Source of the DNA: Listeria welshimeri serovar 6b str. SLCC5334 | GTDB taxonomy: Bacteria > Bacillota > Bacilli > Lactobacillales > Listeriaceae | DNA: 64,000 nt | Direction: 5' to 3' | Assembly (NCBI RefSeq): GCF_000060285.1 | Contig: NC_008555.1 | Coordinates: 930,001 to 994,000 of the forward strand | Shown: positions 33,749 to 43,473 of the stretch, in pieces | Position numbering within the stretch: position 1 is the stretch's first letter | Layout: each line of letters opens with the position of its first letter | Made by a program: the position numbers and the translations under genes | Notes under the pieces: generated by a model | What the model saw: the letters and a program-made list of their open reading frames with translations, nothing else | Database searches by the model: none | What the model was told of the DNA's origin: nothing

Positions 33749-34027
33749 ATGGAAAAAATGATATCATGGAAGACTAACATTACAACGATTATATTCCTAT
33801 TTTCGATAGTAGCACTAGCTTTAGTAGTTTGGACAGAAAGTATTTATGCTACCTATTCACTTTTAGTTTTATTACTAGCTGGATTTATTTTTAGTACTAT
33901 TGGTATTTTTAGTAAACGTGAGAAAAAAACTTTTATTCTAGTAACGGCATTTATTATTTTTGGATTTACGACTTTTTGGCTTATTTCTATTCTTTATTTA
34001 GGATTTAACGGTTTTTATAATAATTAA
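33749..34027 (+). CDS. Small three-helix membrane protein, unrecognised
   Basis: A 92-residue protein with three hydrophobic helices (residues about 9-28, 31-51 and 60-84) separated by short charged loops (FSKREKKT). Family not recognised. The ATG at 33749 follows TAGGAGGTG; a GTG at 33740 overlaps that site. It is divergent from the PrfA-like gene and followed by a terminator. It may belong to the same accessory module, because the core order I recall from EGD-e goes directly from the PspA/LiaH-like gene to nagA. Confidence 0.7.
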   Translation: MEKMISWKTNITTIIFLFSIVALALVVWTESIYATYSLLVLLLAGFIFSTIGIFSKREKKTFILVTAFIIFGFTTFWLISILYLGFNGFYNN

Positions 34028-34031
34028 ATTA

Positions 34032-34074
34032 AAAGTTACGAGCTTCCATGATGAGCTCGTAGCTTTTTTGGTTA
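34032..34074 (+). terminator. Terminator before the nag operon
   Basis: AAGTTACGAGCT / AGCTCGTAGCTT stem and a T-run. Confidence 0.8.
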
Positions 34075-34109
34075 TTTTACTTTTTTTCGGGTAAATAGGA
34101 AAAGATAAG

Positions 34110-34137
34110 TTGCATTTTAATGGATTCATGCTATACT
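34110..34137 (+). promoter_or_regulatory. Sigma-A promoter of nagA
   Basis: TTGCAT (34110-34115), 16 bases, TATACT (34132-34137) with an extended TG before it. Confidence 0.7.
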
Positions 34138-34138
34138 A

Positions 34139-34154
34139 ATTGGTATAGACCGAT
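34139..34154 (+). promoter_or_regulatory. NagR-type operator
   Basis: ATTGGTATAGACCGAT is a near palindrome (12 of 16 positions symmetric) of the GGTnTAGACC type bound by NagR/DasR regulators. It lies just after the -10 of nagA and the operon encodes a HutC-type regulator. Binding is inference from family knowledge. Confidence 0.65.
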
Positions 34155-34175
34155 TTAACAAGGAGGCAATATGTA

Positions 34176-35309
34176 ATGGCTAATAAAGTAATTACTAACG
34201 CTACAATTTATACTGGTAAAGGTGTTCTAGAAAACGCTTTTGTGCGTTTTGATGCACAAATTTTAGAAGTGGGTTCAATGACTTATTTTCAAGCGAATAA
34301 AGCAGAAGCAGTAATCGATGCAAAAGGACAAAAACTTGTTCCTGGTTTCATTGATGTTCATTCACATGGTGGATATAGTTTTGATGCAATGGATGCAGAT
34401 CCAGAAGCACTTAGAAAACAAGTGAAAGGTATGTTGAATGAAGGGATTACTACTTATTTTCCAACAACAATGACTCAATCACATGAAAATATTGAAAAAG
34501 CTTTAAAAGTTATTAATGAAGTTGCTCAAACAGAACCTATTATTGGCGGGATTCATCTGGAAGGTCCATTTGTTTCTAAAGTATTTAAAGGAGCTCAGCC
34601 AGAAGAATATATTCAAGCGCCTGACTTGGAGCTTTTCAAAAAATGGTTTGATATTTCTGGTGGTTTGATTAAATTAGTAACCTATGCACCAGAACATGAT
34701 ACTTCTGCTGATTTTGAAAATTTATGTTTTGAATTAGGAGTTGTTCCAAGTATTGGTCACTCTAATGATGTGCGCGAACACTTGAAAACAAGTAAAGCGA
34801 CACACGCAACACATTTATATAATGCTTGTCACCGTATGACACACCGCGAACCTGGTGTTCCTGGGCATGTTTTATTAGAAAAAGGGATTAACGCAGAATT
34901 AATTGTTGATGGTATCCACGTTCATCCAGATATGGTGAAATTAGCCTATCAAATGAAAGGACCTGAACATGTATGTATTATTACTGATTCGATGCGAGCA
35001 AAAGGTATGCCAGAAGGGAAATCGGAACTTGGTGGCCAAACAGTTATCGTGAAAGATAAACAAGCTCGCTTAGAAGATGGAACACTTGCTGGAAGTGTAT
35101 TAACTTATGATGACGGCTTCCGTAATATGATTAAATTTACTGGTTGCTCGGTAGAAGAAGCAGTGCTTATGTCTTCTGGAAACCAAGCACGCGAATTTAA
35201 TTTAACACAAAAAGGTGCCATTGAGGCAGGTAAAGACGCAGATTTCAACTTATTAGATGAAGATTTACACATTACAGCAACCTATTCATTTGGAAAAAAA
35301 CATTCTTGA
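34176..35309 (+). CDS. nagA: N-acetylglucosamine-6-phosphate deacetylase NagA
   Basis: Removes the acetyl group from GlcNAc-6-phosphate, feeding cell-wall amino sugars to glycolysis. The 377 residues form a metal-dependent amidohydrolase: DVHSHGGYSFDAMD (HxH-type site), HLEGPFVS (metal-ligand glutamate), GHSND, ATHLYNACH and the catalytic aspartate in ITDSMRA. RBS AAGGAGG. First gene of the nagA-nagB-nagR operon, with a NagR-type operator at the promoter. Confidence 0.95.
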   Translation: MANKVITNATIYTGKGVLENAFVRFDAQILEVGSMTYFQANKAEAVIDAKGQKLVPGFIDVHSHGGYSFDAMDADPEALRKQVKGMLNEGITTYFPTTMTQSHENIEKALKVINEVAQTEPIIGGIHLEGPFVSKVFKGAQPEEYIQAPDLELFKKWFDISGGLIKLVTYAPEHDTSADFENLCFELGVVPSIGHSNDVREHLKTSKATHATHLYNACHRMTHREPGVPGHVLLEKGINAELIVDGIHVHPDMVKLAYQMKGPEHVCIITDSMRAKGMPEGKSELGGQTVIVKDKQARLEDGTLAGSVLTYDDGFRNMIKFTGCSVEEAVLMSSGNQAREFNLTQKGAIEAGKDADFNLLDEDLHITATYSFGKKHS

Positions 35310-35324
35310 GAGGAAGATATTAAT

Positions 35325-36029
35325 ATGCAACTTATCACAACAGAAAATAAATTAGCAGGCTCCAAAAAAGCATTAGAAATTATTGAAAAAGGTATTACGA
35401 CTGGTGAAGTAAATACACTTGGCTTAGCAACTGGTAGCACACCAGAAACACTATACGCTGAACTTGTAAAAAGCGATGTGGATACAACAAATGTAACGAC
35501 AACTAATTTAGATGAATATGTAGGTCTTGCAGCGAGCGACCCAAACAGTTATCATTACTATATGAACAACTTATTATTCTCTAAAAAAGCTTTTAAAGAA
35601 AGTTTCTTACCAAACGGAGAAGCGACTGATGCAGAAGCAGAATGCGCTCGCTACGAAGAAATTTTAACTGAGCACCCAATCGATATCCAAGTGCTTGGAA
35701 TTGGAACAAACGGACATATCGGTTTTAACGAACCAGGCACTTCTTTTGATTCGTTGACACATAAAGTCGTTTTAACTGATTCTACTCGTGAAGCCAACAA
35801 ACGCTTTTTCGAAAGAGAAGAAGATGTTCCAACACATGCTTATTCTATGGGAATTAAATCTATCATGAATGCGAAAAAAATTATCCTACTTGCTTTTGGT
35901 GAAAACAAAGCACAAGCAATCAAAGAAACTATTAAAGGACCTGTAGATGTGAATTGTCCTGCTTCTGTTCTTCAAAATCATCCAGATGTTACTGTGATTC
36001 TTGACAACGAGGCGGCGTCACTTCTATAA
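35325..36029 (+). CDS. nagB: Glucosamine-6-phosphate deaminase NagB
   Basis: Converts glucosamine-6-phosphate to fructose-6-phosphate and ammonia. The 234-residue length fits the short Gram-positive form. Motifs are LGLATGSTPET (phosphate binding), TNLDEYVGL (catalytic Asp), and LGIGTNGHIGFNEPG (His of the active site). It starts 15 bases after nagA, with a GAGAGGAAG ribosome binding site. Confidence 0.95.
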   Translation: MQLITTENKLAGSKKALEIIEKGITTGEVNTLGLATGSTPETLYAELVKSDVDTTNVTTTNLDEYVGLAASDPNSYHYYMNNLLFSKKAFKESFLPNGEATDAEAECARYEEILTEHPIDIQVLGIGTNGHIGFNEPGTSFDSLTHKVVLTDSTREANKRFFEREEDVPTHAYSMGIKSIMNAKKIILLAFGENKAQAIKETIKGPVDVNCPASVLQNHPDVTVILDNEAASLL

Positions 36030-36044
36030 GAAGAGGGCGGGGAA

Positions 36045-36767
36045 ATGATCGATAAACAATCAGGAATACCGATTTACATTCAGATTCAAAGTGAAATTAA
36101 AAAGAAAATGGAAGATGGCGTCTGGAAAGTTGGGACATCTATTCCGGCTGAACGTCAACTTGCTGAAATGTTTCATGTTAGCCGAATGACTGTAAGACAA
36201 GCTATTCAAGGGCTAGTGGATGATAATATTTTACAAAGACGAGTTGGTGCTGGAACTTTTATTGCGGAAAAGAAATTAACGGAACGATTAGAAGCGGTTA
36301 CGAGTTTTACGAATTTGATGTTACAAGAAGGAAAAGTCCCTTCGACGCGAATCGTATCATATGGTATTCGTCCGGCAAGTACGCAAGAACAAGAAGCACT
36401 CCAACTACCTGAAAATAGCAATGTGATGAAGATAGAACGGATTCGTTACGGCGACCGTGTTCCAATTCTTTATGAAGTTGCTGCCATTCCAGAAAAAATT
36501 GCTTCACTGCTAACAAAGGAAGACATCATGGATTCCCTTTATAAAGCGATTGAATTAAAACTTGGTCAACCAATTGGAGAAGCAGAGCAAATCATGGAAG
36601 CTTCTTTAGTATCGGAAAAAATTGCGCCATATCTAGATGTGAAACTCGGATCACCAGTTATGAAACTCAGGCAGATTACAACATTAGAAGACGGTCGACC
36701 ATTTGAATTTACGCGTTCCCAATATGTAGGTAGTAGATTTCAATTTGTAGCTAGGATTAAACAATAA
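36045..36767 (+). CDS. nagR: GntR/HutC-family regulator of amino-sugar use (NagR)
   Basis: A 240-residue regulator with a winged-helix domain (residues about 10-70: IPIYIQIQSEIKKKMEDG, SRMTVRQAIQGLV) and a UTRA ligand-binding domain. In this family, GlcN-6-P or GlcNAc-6-P releases the protein from its operator. It is the third gene of the nagAB operon (15 bases after nagB), and a matching operator lies at the nagA promoter, so it most likely controls the operon. Equivalent to NagR/YvoA of Bacillus. Confidence 0.9.
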   Translation: MIDKQSGIPIYIQIQSEIKKKMEDGVWKVGTSIPAERQLAEMFHVSRMTVRQAIQGLVDDNILQRRVGAGTFIAEKKLTERLEAVTSFTNLMLQEGKVPSTRIVSYGIRPASTQEQEALQLPENSNVMKIERIRYGDRVPILYEVAAIPEKIASLLTKEDIMDSLYKAIELKLGQPIGEAEQIMEASLVSEKIAPYLDVKLGSPVMKLRQITTLEDGRPFEFTRSQYVGSRFQFVARIKQ

Positions 36768-36808
36768 ATAAAAAGCTTGAGGCGGGTTCTATGCTTCAAG
36801 CTTTTTCT
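36768..36808 (+). terminator. Terminator after the nag operon
   Basis: AAAAAGCTTGAGGC / GCTTCAAGCTTTTT stem. Confidence 0.85.
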
Positions 36809-36883
36809 TAATGGTTTTCATTGTCTTTTTGCTAATAAAAAAGTATAATGGGATGAGTAAAAAGTTTGCGGGGAGGACTAGCC

Positions 36884-37939
36884 ATGAGCTGGATGATTAT
36901 TTGTATATGTTTTGGCGTGTCCGTGTTACTTACACCGCTAATTCGAAAAATAGCACTTTATTTTGATATTACTGATAAACCTGATCAACGTCGTATCAAT
37001 ATTAAACCAATTCCTAGTTTAGGTGGGTTAGCGATTTTTATCAGTTTTGTCATTGGAATGTTTTTACTTCCAATTGAAAACGAATTCTTATGGCCACTAT
37101 TGATTGCAGCTTTTGTTATGGTTTTAACTGGCTTATTAGATGATATTATGGAGTTTAAAGCGAGATATAAATTAATCGGGCAAATATTGGCAGCTTTTAT
37201 TATTGTTTTTTGGGGCAATATTAGTATTGATTTTATCAACTTACCATTTGGTGGAGAAATTCATTTTGGGGTATTAAGTATCCCGCTAACAATTATTTGG
37301 ATTGTAGCGATTACGAATGCAATTAATCTTATCGATGGACTTGATGGACTTGCTGCTGGGGTTTCCACTATCGCATTACTAACTATTTTAGGAATGGCAT
37401 TTATTATGGGCGATGTTTTAGTTATTATGATTGCAAGTGTACTTATTGCGGGAACGCTTGGATTTTTACCATATAACTTCAATCCTGCTAAAATTTTCAT
37501 GGGGGATACGGGCGCGCTTTTTTTAGGATTTATCATTTCTATCTTATCTGTTATGGGATTCAAAAATGTTACATTTATCTCATTAATAGTTCCGATTTTG
37601 ATTTTAGGCGTACCAATTTCTGATACCATCTTTGCTATTATAAGAAGAATGGTAACGAAACAACCAATTGCAATGGCTGATAAATCACATTTACATCATT
37701 GTTTATTACGACTTGGTTTTACCCATCGACAAACAGTTATTTTAATTTATGCGATTGCGGCTTTGTTTTCTTTATTTGCTTTCATTTTTACCATGTCGAC
37801 GCTTTGGGGATCGATGATTTTAATTGGCGTATTATTAGTCTTAATTGAAGTATTAATTGAAACACTTGGGCTAGTTGGAAGCACATATCGTCCATTGCTT
37901 AATTTATTCAAAATTACTAAAGAAGATAAAATAGATTAG
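36884..37939 (+). CDS. tagO: Undecaprenyl-phosphate GlcNAc-1-phosphate transferase (TagO/WecA)
   Basis: Starts wall teichoic acid synthesis by moving GlcNAc-1-phosphate onto undecaprenyl phosphate in the membrane. The 351 residues have about 11 helices and the family's cytoplasmic motifs: DKPDQRRIN near the N-terminus, GLLDDIME (metal-binding aspartates), NAINLIDGLDGLAAG and FMGDTGALFLGF, and a late HHCLLRLG loop. The ATG at 36884 follows GGGGAGG; the longer frame from 36866 has none. Listeria species have a second copy elsewhere as I recall. Monocistronic, with its own terminator. Confidence 0.93.
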   Translation: MSWMIICICFGVSVLLTPLIRKIALYFDITDKPDQRRINIKPIPSLGGLAIFISFVIGMFLLPIENEFLWPLLIAAFVMVLTGLLDDIMEFKARYKLIGQILAAFIIVFWGNISIDFINLPFGGEIHFGVLSIPLTIIWIVAITNAINLIDGLDGLAAGVSTIALLTILGMAFIMGDVLVIMIASVLIAGTLGFLPYNFNPAKIFMGDTGALFLGFIISILSVMGFKNVTFISLIVPILILGVPISDTIFAIIRRMVTKQPIAMADKSHLHHCLLRLGFTHRQTVILIYAIAALFSLFAFIFTMSTLWGSMILIGVLLVLIEVLIETLGLVGSTYRPLLNLFKITKEDKID

Positions 37940-37970
37940 AGATTAGTTGCTTAAGCTAGTCTCTTTTTTT
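37936..37970 (+). terminator. Terminator after tagO
   Basis: AGAGATTAG / CTAGTCTCT stem and a run of seven T. Confidence 0.82.
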
Positions 37971-38051
37971 ATGCCAAAATTCTTATTGAGTAACAAGTCT
38001 TCTTGTGATACATTTATCAAGTAACGTTTTTTGTAGAAATGAGGAGAAAAC

Positions 38052-38960
38052 ATGGAAATCATTGCGACAGCAGATTCAATGACTCAAGCTGAAAAATTGC
38101 TTCGCGCGGGGGTAGACAGATTATATATAGGTAATAGCCAATTTGGTTTAAGGTTACCTCATTCGTTTTCTGTCGAAGAATTACATGAAATAGTTCATTT
38201 AGCGCATGAACAAAAGAAAAAAGTAACTATAGCAGTAAATTCGTTAATGCATAACGAACATATGGAAGAGTTACCAGCATTTTTAGAAGAACTTGCTGAA
38301 ATGAAAGTAGATGCAGTAGCTTGTGGCGATCCTGGTGCGATTATGCTTTTAAGTGAAATGAACCGACCGATACCGTTTATTTATGATGCTCAGACATTTG
38401 TTACTAGTGCAGAACAAATCTCGTTTTGGGAGAAACAAGGAGCAATTGGGGCGGTACTTGCTAGAGAATTAACAGAGGGTGAGATAAAAGCTATTGCCGA
38501 AAGCCTTCCTATTCCTGTGGAAGTACTGGTCCACGGTCCAACTTGTATTCATCAATCTAAACGGAAATTAGTAACTAACTATCAACGAATTGTTGAAATG
38601 GAAGATGATACTTCAAAGGAACGCGGTCTTTATTTGCGTGAACCTAATGATGAAACTAGCCAATTGCCTATCTACGAGGATGAATCAGGAACGCATATTT
38701 TTGCTTCCGAGGATGTTTCTCTTGTGCCTTATTTGGCAGATTTATATGAAACGGGCTTGCAAACTTGGAAACTAGATGGTGTTTTAGCTGAATCAGATAA
38801 CTTTGTTCAAATTGCTGCTTTATTTGTTGAGGCAAAAGAAGCTATTATAGAGGGGCAATTTGTTGCAGAGTATTTTGTGAACAAGTTAACGGAATTACAG
38901 CCTAAAACAAGAAAACTTGATGCTGGTTTTTACTTGAAAAATCCGGATGATGTGAAATAG
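38052..38960 (+). CDS. U32 peptidase-family protein, TrhP/YrrN-like
   Basis: A 302-residue protein of the U32 (collagenase-like) family, shorter than classical members. It keeps the N-terminal barrel (AEKLLRAGVDRLYIG, NSQFGLRLPHSF) and a degenerate version of the signature (EVLVHGPTCIHQSKRK lacks the second cysteine). With the longer U32 gene 14 bases downstream it forms the pair that in Bacillus is yrrN-yrrO (TrhP1/TrhP2), needed to make 5-hydroxyuridine at tRNA wobble position 34. That role is inferred from pairing and length. Confidence 0.8.
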   Translation: MEIIATADSMTQAEKLLRAGVDRLYIGNSQFGLRLPHSFSVEELHEIVHLAHEQKKKVTIAVNSLMHNEHMEELPAFLEELAEMKVDAVACGDPGAIMLLSEMNRPIPFIYDAQTFVTSAEQISFWEKQGAIGAVLARELTEGEIKAIAESLPIPVEVLVHGPTCIHQSKRKLVTNYQRIVEMEDDTSKERGLYLREPNDETSQLPIYEDESGTHIFASEDVSLVPYLADLYETGLQTWKLDGVLAESDNFVQIAALFVEAKEAIIEGQFVAEYFVNKLTELQPKTRKLDAGFYLKNPDDVK

Positions 38961-38974
38961 GAGGAATAGTTTTT

Positions 38975-40201
38975 ATGAGTAGGATTTTAAAAAAACCTGA
39001 AGTACTAGCTCCTGCTGGTAATTTAGAAAAATTAAAAATTGCCATTCGTTACGGTGCGGATGCGGTTTATATTGGTGGTCAAGCATTCGGGCTTCGTTCT
39101 CGTGCTGGAAATTTTAGTTTTGAAGAAATGAAGTTAGGTATCGCTTTTGCGCATGACCATAATGCAAAAGTTTATGTTGCTGCCAATATGGTTGCACATG
39201 CTGGAGATACGGAAGGTGCTGGTGAATTTTTCCGGACATTACGTGATATTGGAATTGATGCAGTAATTGTTTCTGATCCAGCTTTAATTAGTATTTGTTT
39301 TCAAGACGCTCCGGGTTTACCAGTTCATTTATCTACGCAGGCTTCTGCTACAAACTATAAAACACTAGAGTTTTGGAAAAAACAAGGATTAGAACGAGTA
39401 GTTCTTGCTCGTGAAGTGAGTATGCAAGAAATCCAAGAAATTGGAGAAAAAACGGATGTTGAAATGGAAGCTTTCATTCATGGTGCCATGTGTATTTCTT
39501 ATTCTGGTCGATGCACTTTATCGAACCATATGGCGAACCGAGATGCCAATCGTGGCGGTTGTGCACAAAGTTGCCGCTGGAAATATGACTTATTTGAAAT
39601 TGATAATGGAATTTCTAAAAACTTAGTGGATGAGGATGAAGAACCTTTTTCAATGAGTGCTGTAGATTTATCCATGATTAAATATATTCCAGATATGGTC
39701 AATGCTGGAGTAGATAGTTTGAAAATTGAAGGACGTATGAAATCCATTCATTATGTTTCCACTGTAGCGAGCGTTTACCGACGTGCTGTGGATGCTTACT
39801 GTGAAGATCCAGAGAACTATGTGTTTGATCCAGCTTGGGAAGATGAATTATGGAAAGTAGCTCAGCGCGAATTGTCGACAGGCTTTTTCTATAAAGAGCC
39901 AACTGAAGATGAACAATTATTTGGGAAAACAAGAAAAATCCCTCAATACGCTTTTGCAGCTCAAGTTCTTGAGTATGACGAGGAAACTAAAATAGCTACT
40001 TTGCAACAACGGAATAATTTTGGTGTGGGAGAAGAAATTGAATTTTATGGACCTGGTGATACTGGATTTAAGCAAGTAGTCGAAGTACTTTGGAACGAAG
40101 ACGGGGTAGAAATTGACCGTGCTCCGAATGCAATGATGACAATAAAAATGCCCGTAGATAAGCCAGTTAAGCCATTTTACTTTATGAGAAAGAAAAAATA
40201 A
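38975..40201 (+). CDS. U32 peptidase-family protein, TrhP/YrrO-like
   Basis: A 408-residue U32-family protein with the full signature EAFIHGAMCISYSGRC (about residues 165-180) and the further cysteine-containing stretch RGGCAQSCRWKYD that together provide Fe-S or metal cysteines, plus a C-terminal beta-barrel (residues about 320-400). In Bacillus and E. coli homologues it promotes prephenate-dependent hydroxylation of tRNA uridine 34. It is in an operon with the shorter U32 gene and has RBS TAGGAGGA. Confidence 0.85.
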   Translation: MSRILKKPEVLAPAGNLEKLKIAIRYGADAVYIGGQAFGLRSRAGNFSFEEMKLGIAFAHDHNAKVYVAANMVAHAGDTEGAGEFFRTLRDIGIDAVIVSDPALISICFQDAPGLPVHLSTQASATNYKTLEFWKKQGLERVVLAREVSMQEIQEIGEKTDVEMEAFIHGAMCISYSGRCTLSNHMANRDANRGGCAQSCRWKYDLFEIDNGISKNLVDEDEEPFSMSAVDLSMIKYIPDMVNAGVDSLKIEGRMKSIHYVSTVASVYRRAVDAYCEDPENYVFDPAWEDELWKVAQRELSTGFFYKEPTEDEQLFGKTRKIPQYAFAAQVLEYDEETKIATLQQRNNFGVGEEIEFYGPGDTGFKQVVEVLWNEDGVEIDRAPNAMMTIKMPVDKPVKPFYFMRKKK

Positions 40202-40274
40202 AAATAGTAGGATTGTCGGCTACACCTTAAGTAAGGTATAATAGATTTACTACATGAGAAGGAGGAGATTAATT

Positions 40275-40832
40275 ATGATAGGATGGATTATCGCAATTGC
40301 TGTTGTAGTTATTTTAGTATTGATTTATTTCGGTCTATACAACAGTCTTGTTAAATACCGTAACCGTGTTGATGAAACTTGGGCGCAAATTGATGTACAA
40401 TTAAAACGTAGATTTGACTTGATTCCTAATTTAGTTGAAACAGTTAAAGGGTATGCGAAACATGAAAATGAAACATTAACACAAGTAATCGAAGCTCGTA
40501 ATAAAATGATGGAGGTTCCTGCTGACAATCGACAAGGTCAAATTGAAGCAGATAATATGTTAAGTGGAGCGCTTAAATCTATTTTTGCATTAGGTGAAGC
40601 TTATCCTGACTTAAAAGCAAATACTTCTTTTATTGAATTACAACATGAATTAACTACTACTGAAAATAAAGTAGCTTATTCACGTCAACTTTATAACACA
40701 ACTGTAATGACTTACAACACTAAAGTACAATCTGTACCAACAAATATTGTAGCTAAACTGCATAACTTTACTGAACGTGAAATGCTCTCTATTCCAGAAG
40801 TAGAACGTGTTGCACCAAAAGTAGAGTTTTAA
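40275..40832 (+). CDS. lemA: LemA family protein
   Basis: A 185-residue protein with one N-terminal membrane helix (residues about 2-22) and a long helical domain. Typical LemA segments are NSLVKYRNRVDETWAQIDVQ, KRRFDLIPNLVETVKGYA and LHNFTEREMLSIPE. The ATG at 40275 follows AGGAGGAG; the upstream frame from 40254 includes that site. It precedes htpX by 22 bases, the common lemA-htpX arrangement. Function in Listeria is not fixed; the original lemA link is to antigen presentation. Confidence 0.93.
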   Translation: MIGWIIAIAVVVILVLIYFGLYNSLVKYRNRVDETWAQIDVQLKRRFDLIPNLVETVKGYAKHENETLTQVIEARNKMMEVPADNRQGQIEADNMLSGALKSIFALGEAYPDLKANTSFIELQHELTTTENKVAYSRQLYNTTVMTYNTKVQSVPTNIVAKLHNFTEREMLSIPEVERVAPKVEF

Positions 40833-40854
40833 GCCATGAAGGAGAGCGGAAATC

Positions 40855-41767
40855 ATGCTATTTGAACAAATTGCAGCAAATAAACGAAAAACTGTTTTTA
40901 TCGTAATTGGCTTTTTTATTTTCGTTCTAATGGTTGGTGCTGCTATTGGTATAATTGTTTGGAATAATTATCTGAATGGGCTTATATTAGCAGCAGTGAT
41001 TGGTGCATTTTATATTTTGATAATGGTTATGACTAGTTCTTCCGTTGTAATGGCGATGAATCGTGCGAAAAGAATCACATCAAAAGAACAAGCACCTGTT
41101 TTATGGGACACCGTGGAAAGTATGGCGATGGTTGCTAGTATTCCGATGCCAAAAGTATATATTATGAATGATTTAAGTCTAAATGCTTTTTCGGCAGGTA
41201 TTTCTCCTGAAAAAGGGGCAGTAGCTGTTACGCAAGGATTACTAGATAATTTAGAACGCTATGAATTAGAGGGCGTTATTGCTCACGAAGTTTCTCATAT
41301 ACGCAACTATGATATCCGTTTGTCAACAATCTCCATTGCGCTAGTAGCCGTAATTGCTATTCTAAGTGATTTAGCTATGCGAATGATTTTCTGGGGAAGT
41401 GTAACAGGTAGTAGAAATAATCGGAAAAATGATAATAACAGTGGAGGCGGCGCTCAGTTAATAATATATATTGTAGCACTTGTCTTTGTTGTTTTAGCAC
41501 CTATTATTGCTACTGCAATCCAGTTCGCTTTATCAAGAAATAGAGAATATTTAGCGGATGCAAGCGCAATTGAATTGACACGGAATCCAGATGGACTGAT
41601 CCAAGCATTACAAAAAGTTAGCGGTGATACGAAAAAAATGAAAGAAGTAAGTGCTTCTAGTGAATCCATTTACTTCTCATCACCTTTGAAGTCAAAAAAA
41701 GATAAACCAGGTATTTTTGATTCCCATCCGCCTATTAGTTCAAGAATCGAGCGTTTGGAAAATATGT

Positions 41768-41769
<2 letters not shown>
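40855..41769 (+). CDS. htpX: HtpX-type membrane zinc metalloprotease
   Basis: A 304-residue M48 protease that degrades misfolded membrane proteins. Two N-terminal helices (about residues 15-35 and 40-62), the zinc motif HEVSH (in IAHEVSHIRNYD, about residue 143), two more helices, and the third zinc ligand glutamate in NREYLADAS. RBS AAGGAGAG. Second gene of the lemA-htpX operon, followed by a terminator shared with the convergent spxH gene. Confidence 0.95.
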
Positions 41770-42629
<860 letters not shown>

Positions 42630-42721
42630 TTATCACCTGATTTTCAAATTCTAAATATCTATAAACAGATACTCATTTTAATGTACCAGTGTGAAAAGAA
42701 ATAATTCACTACAAAGTAAAA

Positions 42722-42768
42722 GCTGATACAAAATTTAGTTTTGTAACTTATATATCTATTTTATCAGC
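42722..42768 (-). repeat. Nested inverted repeat at the spxH promoter
   Basis: Outer arms GCTGATA (42722-42728) and TATCAGC (42762-42768), inner arms TACAAAA (42727-42733) and TTTTGTA (42739-42745). The outer right arm overlaps the -10, while the inner hairpin lies just after the expected transcript start. Confidence 0.6.
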
Positions 42769-42786
42769 GTAATGTAAATTTAACAA
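42758..42786 (-). promoter_or_regulatory. Putative sigma-A promoter of spxH
   Basis: On the minus strand TTGTTA (42786-42781), 17 bases, TAAAAT (42763-42758). Confidence 0.6.
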
Positions 42787-42872
42787 ATAATTGTCATTGA
42801 CTTAATATATTTATTCGCTGTTATTCAAAAATTTGTGTCATTTAGTAGTAAATGAGTATTGTTTTTAACACT

Positions 42873-43457
42873 TTATTTATTATCACCATAGATATGATTA
42901 TAAAAACGAGCCACTTTATTTTCGGCTGGGTGATTAGTTATTTGATATTCTTTCAGCAATTTGTCGAAAATTTCCTTTCCTTTGTCGTAATCGGAAACTT
43001 CATACTCTAAATCAAAATCTGAAATCGAACCATAAAAATTTTTATCAAATACAAGTAAGCCTTTTTTATAGTCTTTTTCGGCACGAATCGTTTTAAGCGA
43101 ACCAAATACTTGCAAATCTTCATGATTGATACCAATTTCTTTTAACATATCTCGAACTTGGCCAACAGGAATATTTGCACCACTAATAATTGCCGTTGCT
43201 TGATCGTCTCCTAATATTTGTGTTGTTTCCATTAAACCTCTTGCTTCAGGGGTTTTAAGTGTTAGCTGATACTGCGTTTCTACCTTGCGAATCCGAAGTG
43301 CAGAATTGCGTTCTTTTAAACCAAAATTTGCTGTATCCAAATAATAATTAGTTTGTTCAAAGAAATCATCTTCCTTCACTCGAAAATTCTCAACAAGTCT
43401 ATCGTATTCTTCCTTGGTTAAAAGATTACGGAATTCTATTTCTAGTTCTTTTACCAT
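42873..43457 (-). CDS. CYTH-domain protein (YjbK type, triphosphate tunnel family)
   Basis: A 194-residue CYTH protein. The ELEIEF motif near the N-terminus (ExExE) and repeated basic/acidic strands (LRIRKVETQYQLTLKTPE, LEYEVSDYDKGKEIF) build the triphosphate tunnel, so a phosphohydrolase or nucleotide-binding role is expected. The ATG at 43457 follows AAAGGAG. It follows a TPR-protein gene in the same direction. The cluster around spxH, YjbK and RelP (YjbM) matches the Bacillus yjb region. Confidence 0.88.
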   Translation of the reverse strand: MVKELEIEFRNLLTKEEYDRLVENFRVKEDDFFEQTNYYLDTANFGLKERNSALRIRKVETQYQLTLKTPEARGLMETTQILGDDQATAIISGANIPVGQVRDMLKEIGINHEDLQVFGSLKTIRAEKDYKKGLLVFDKNFYGSISDFDLEYEVSDYDKGKEIFDKLLKEYQITNHPAENKVARFYNHIYGDNK

Positions 43458-43473
43458 GAAAATGCATCTCCTT

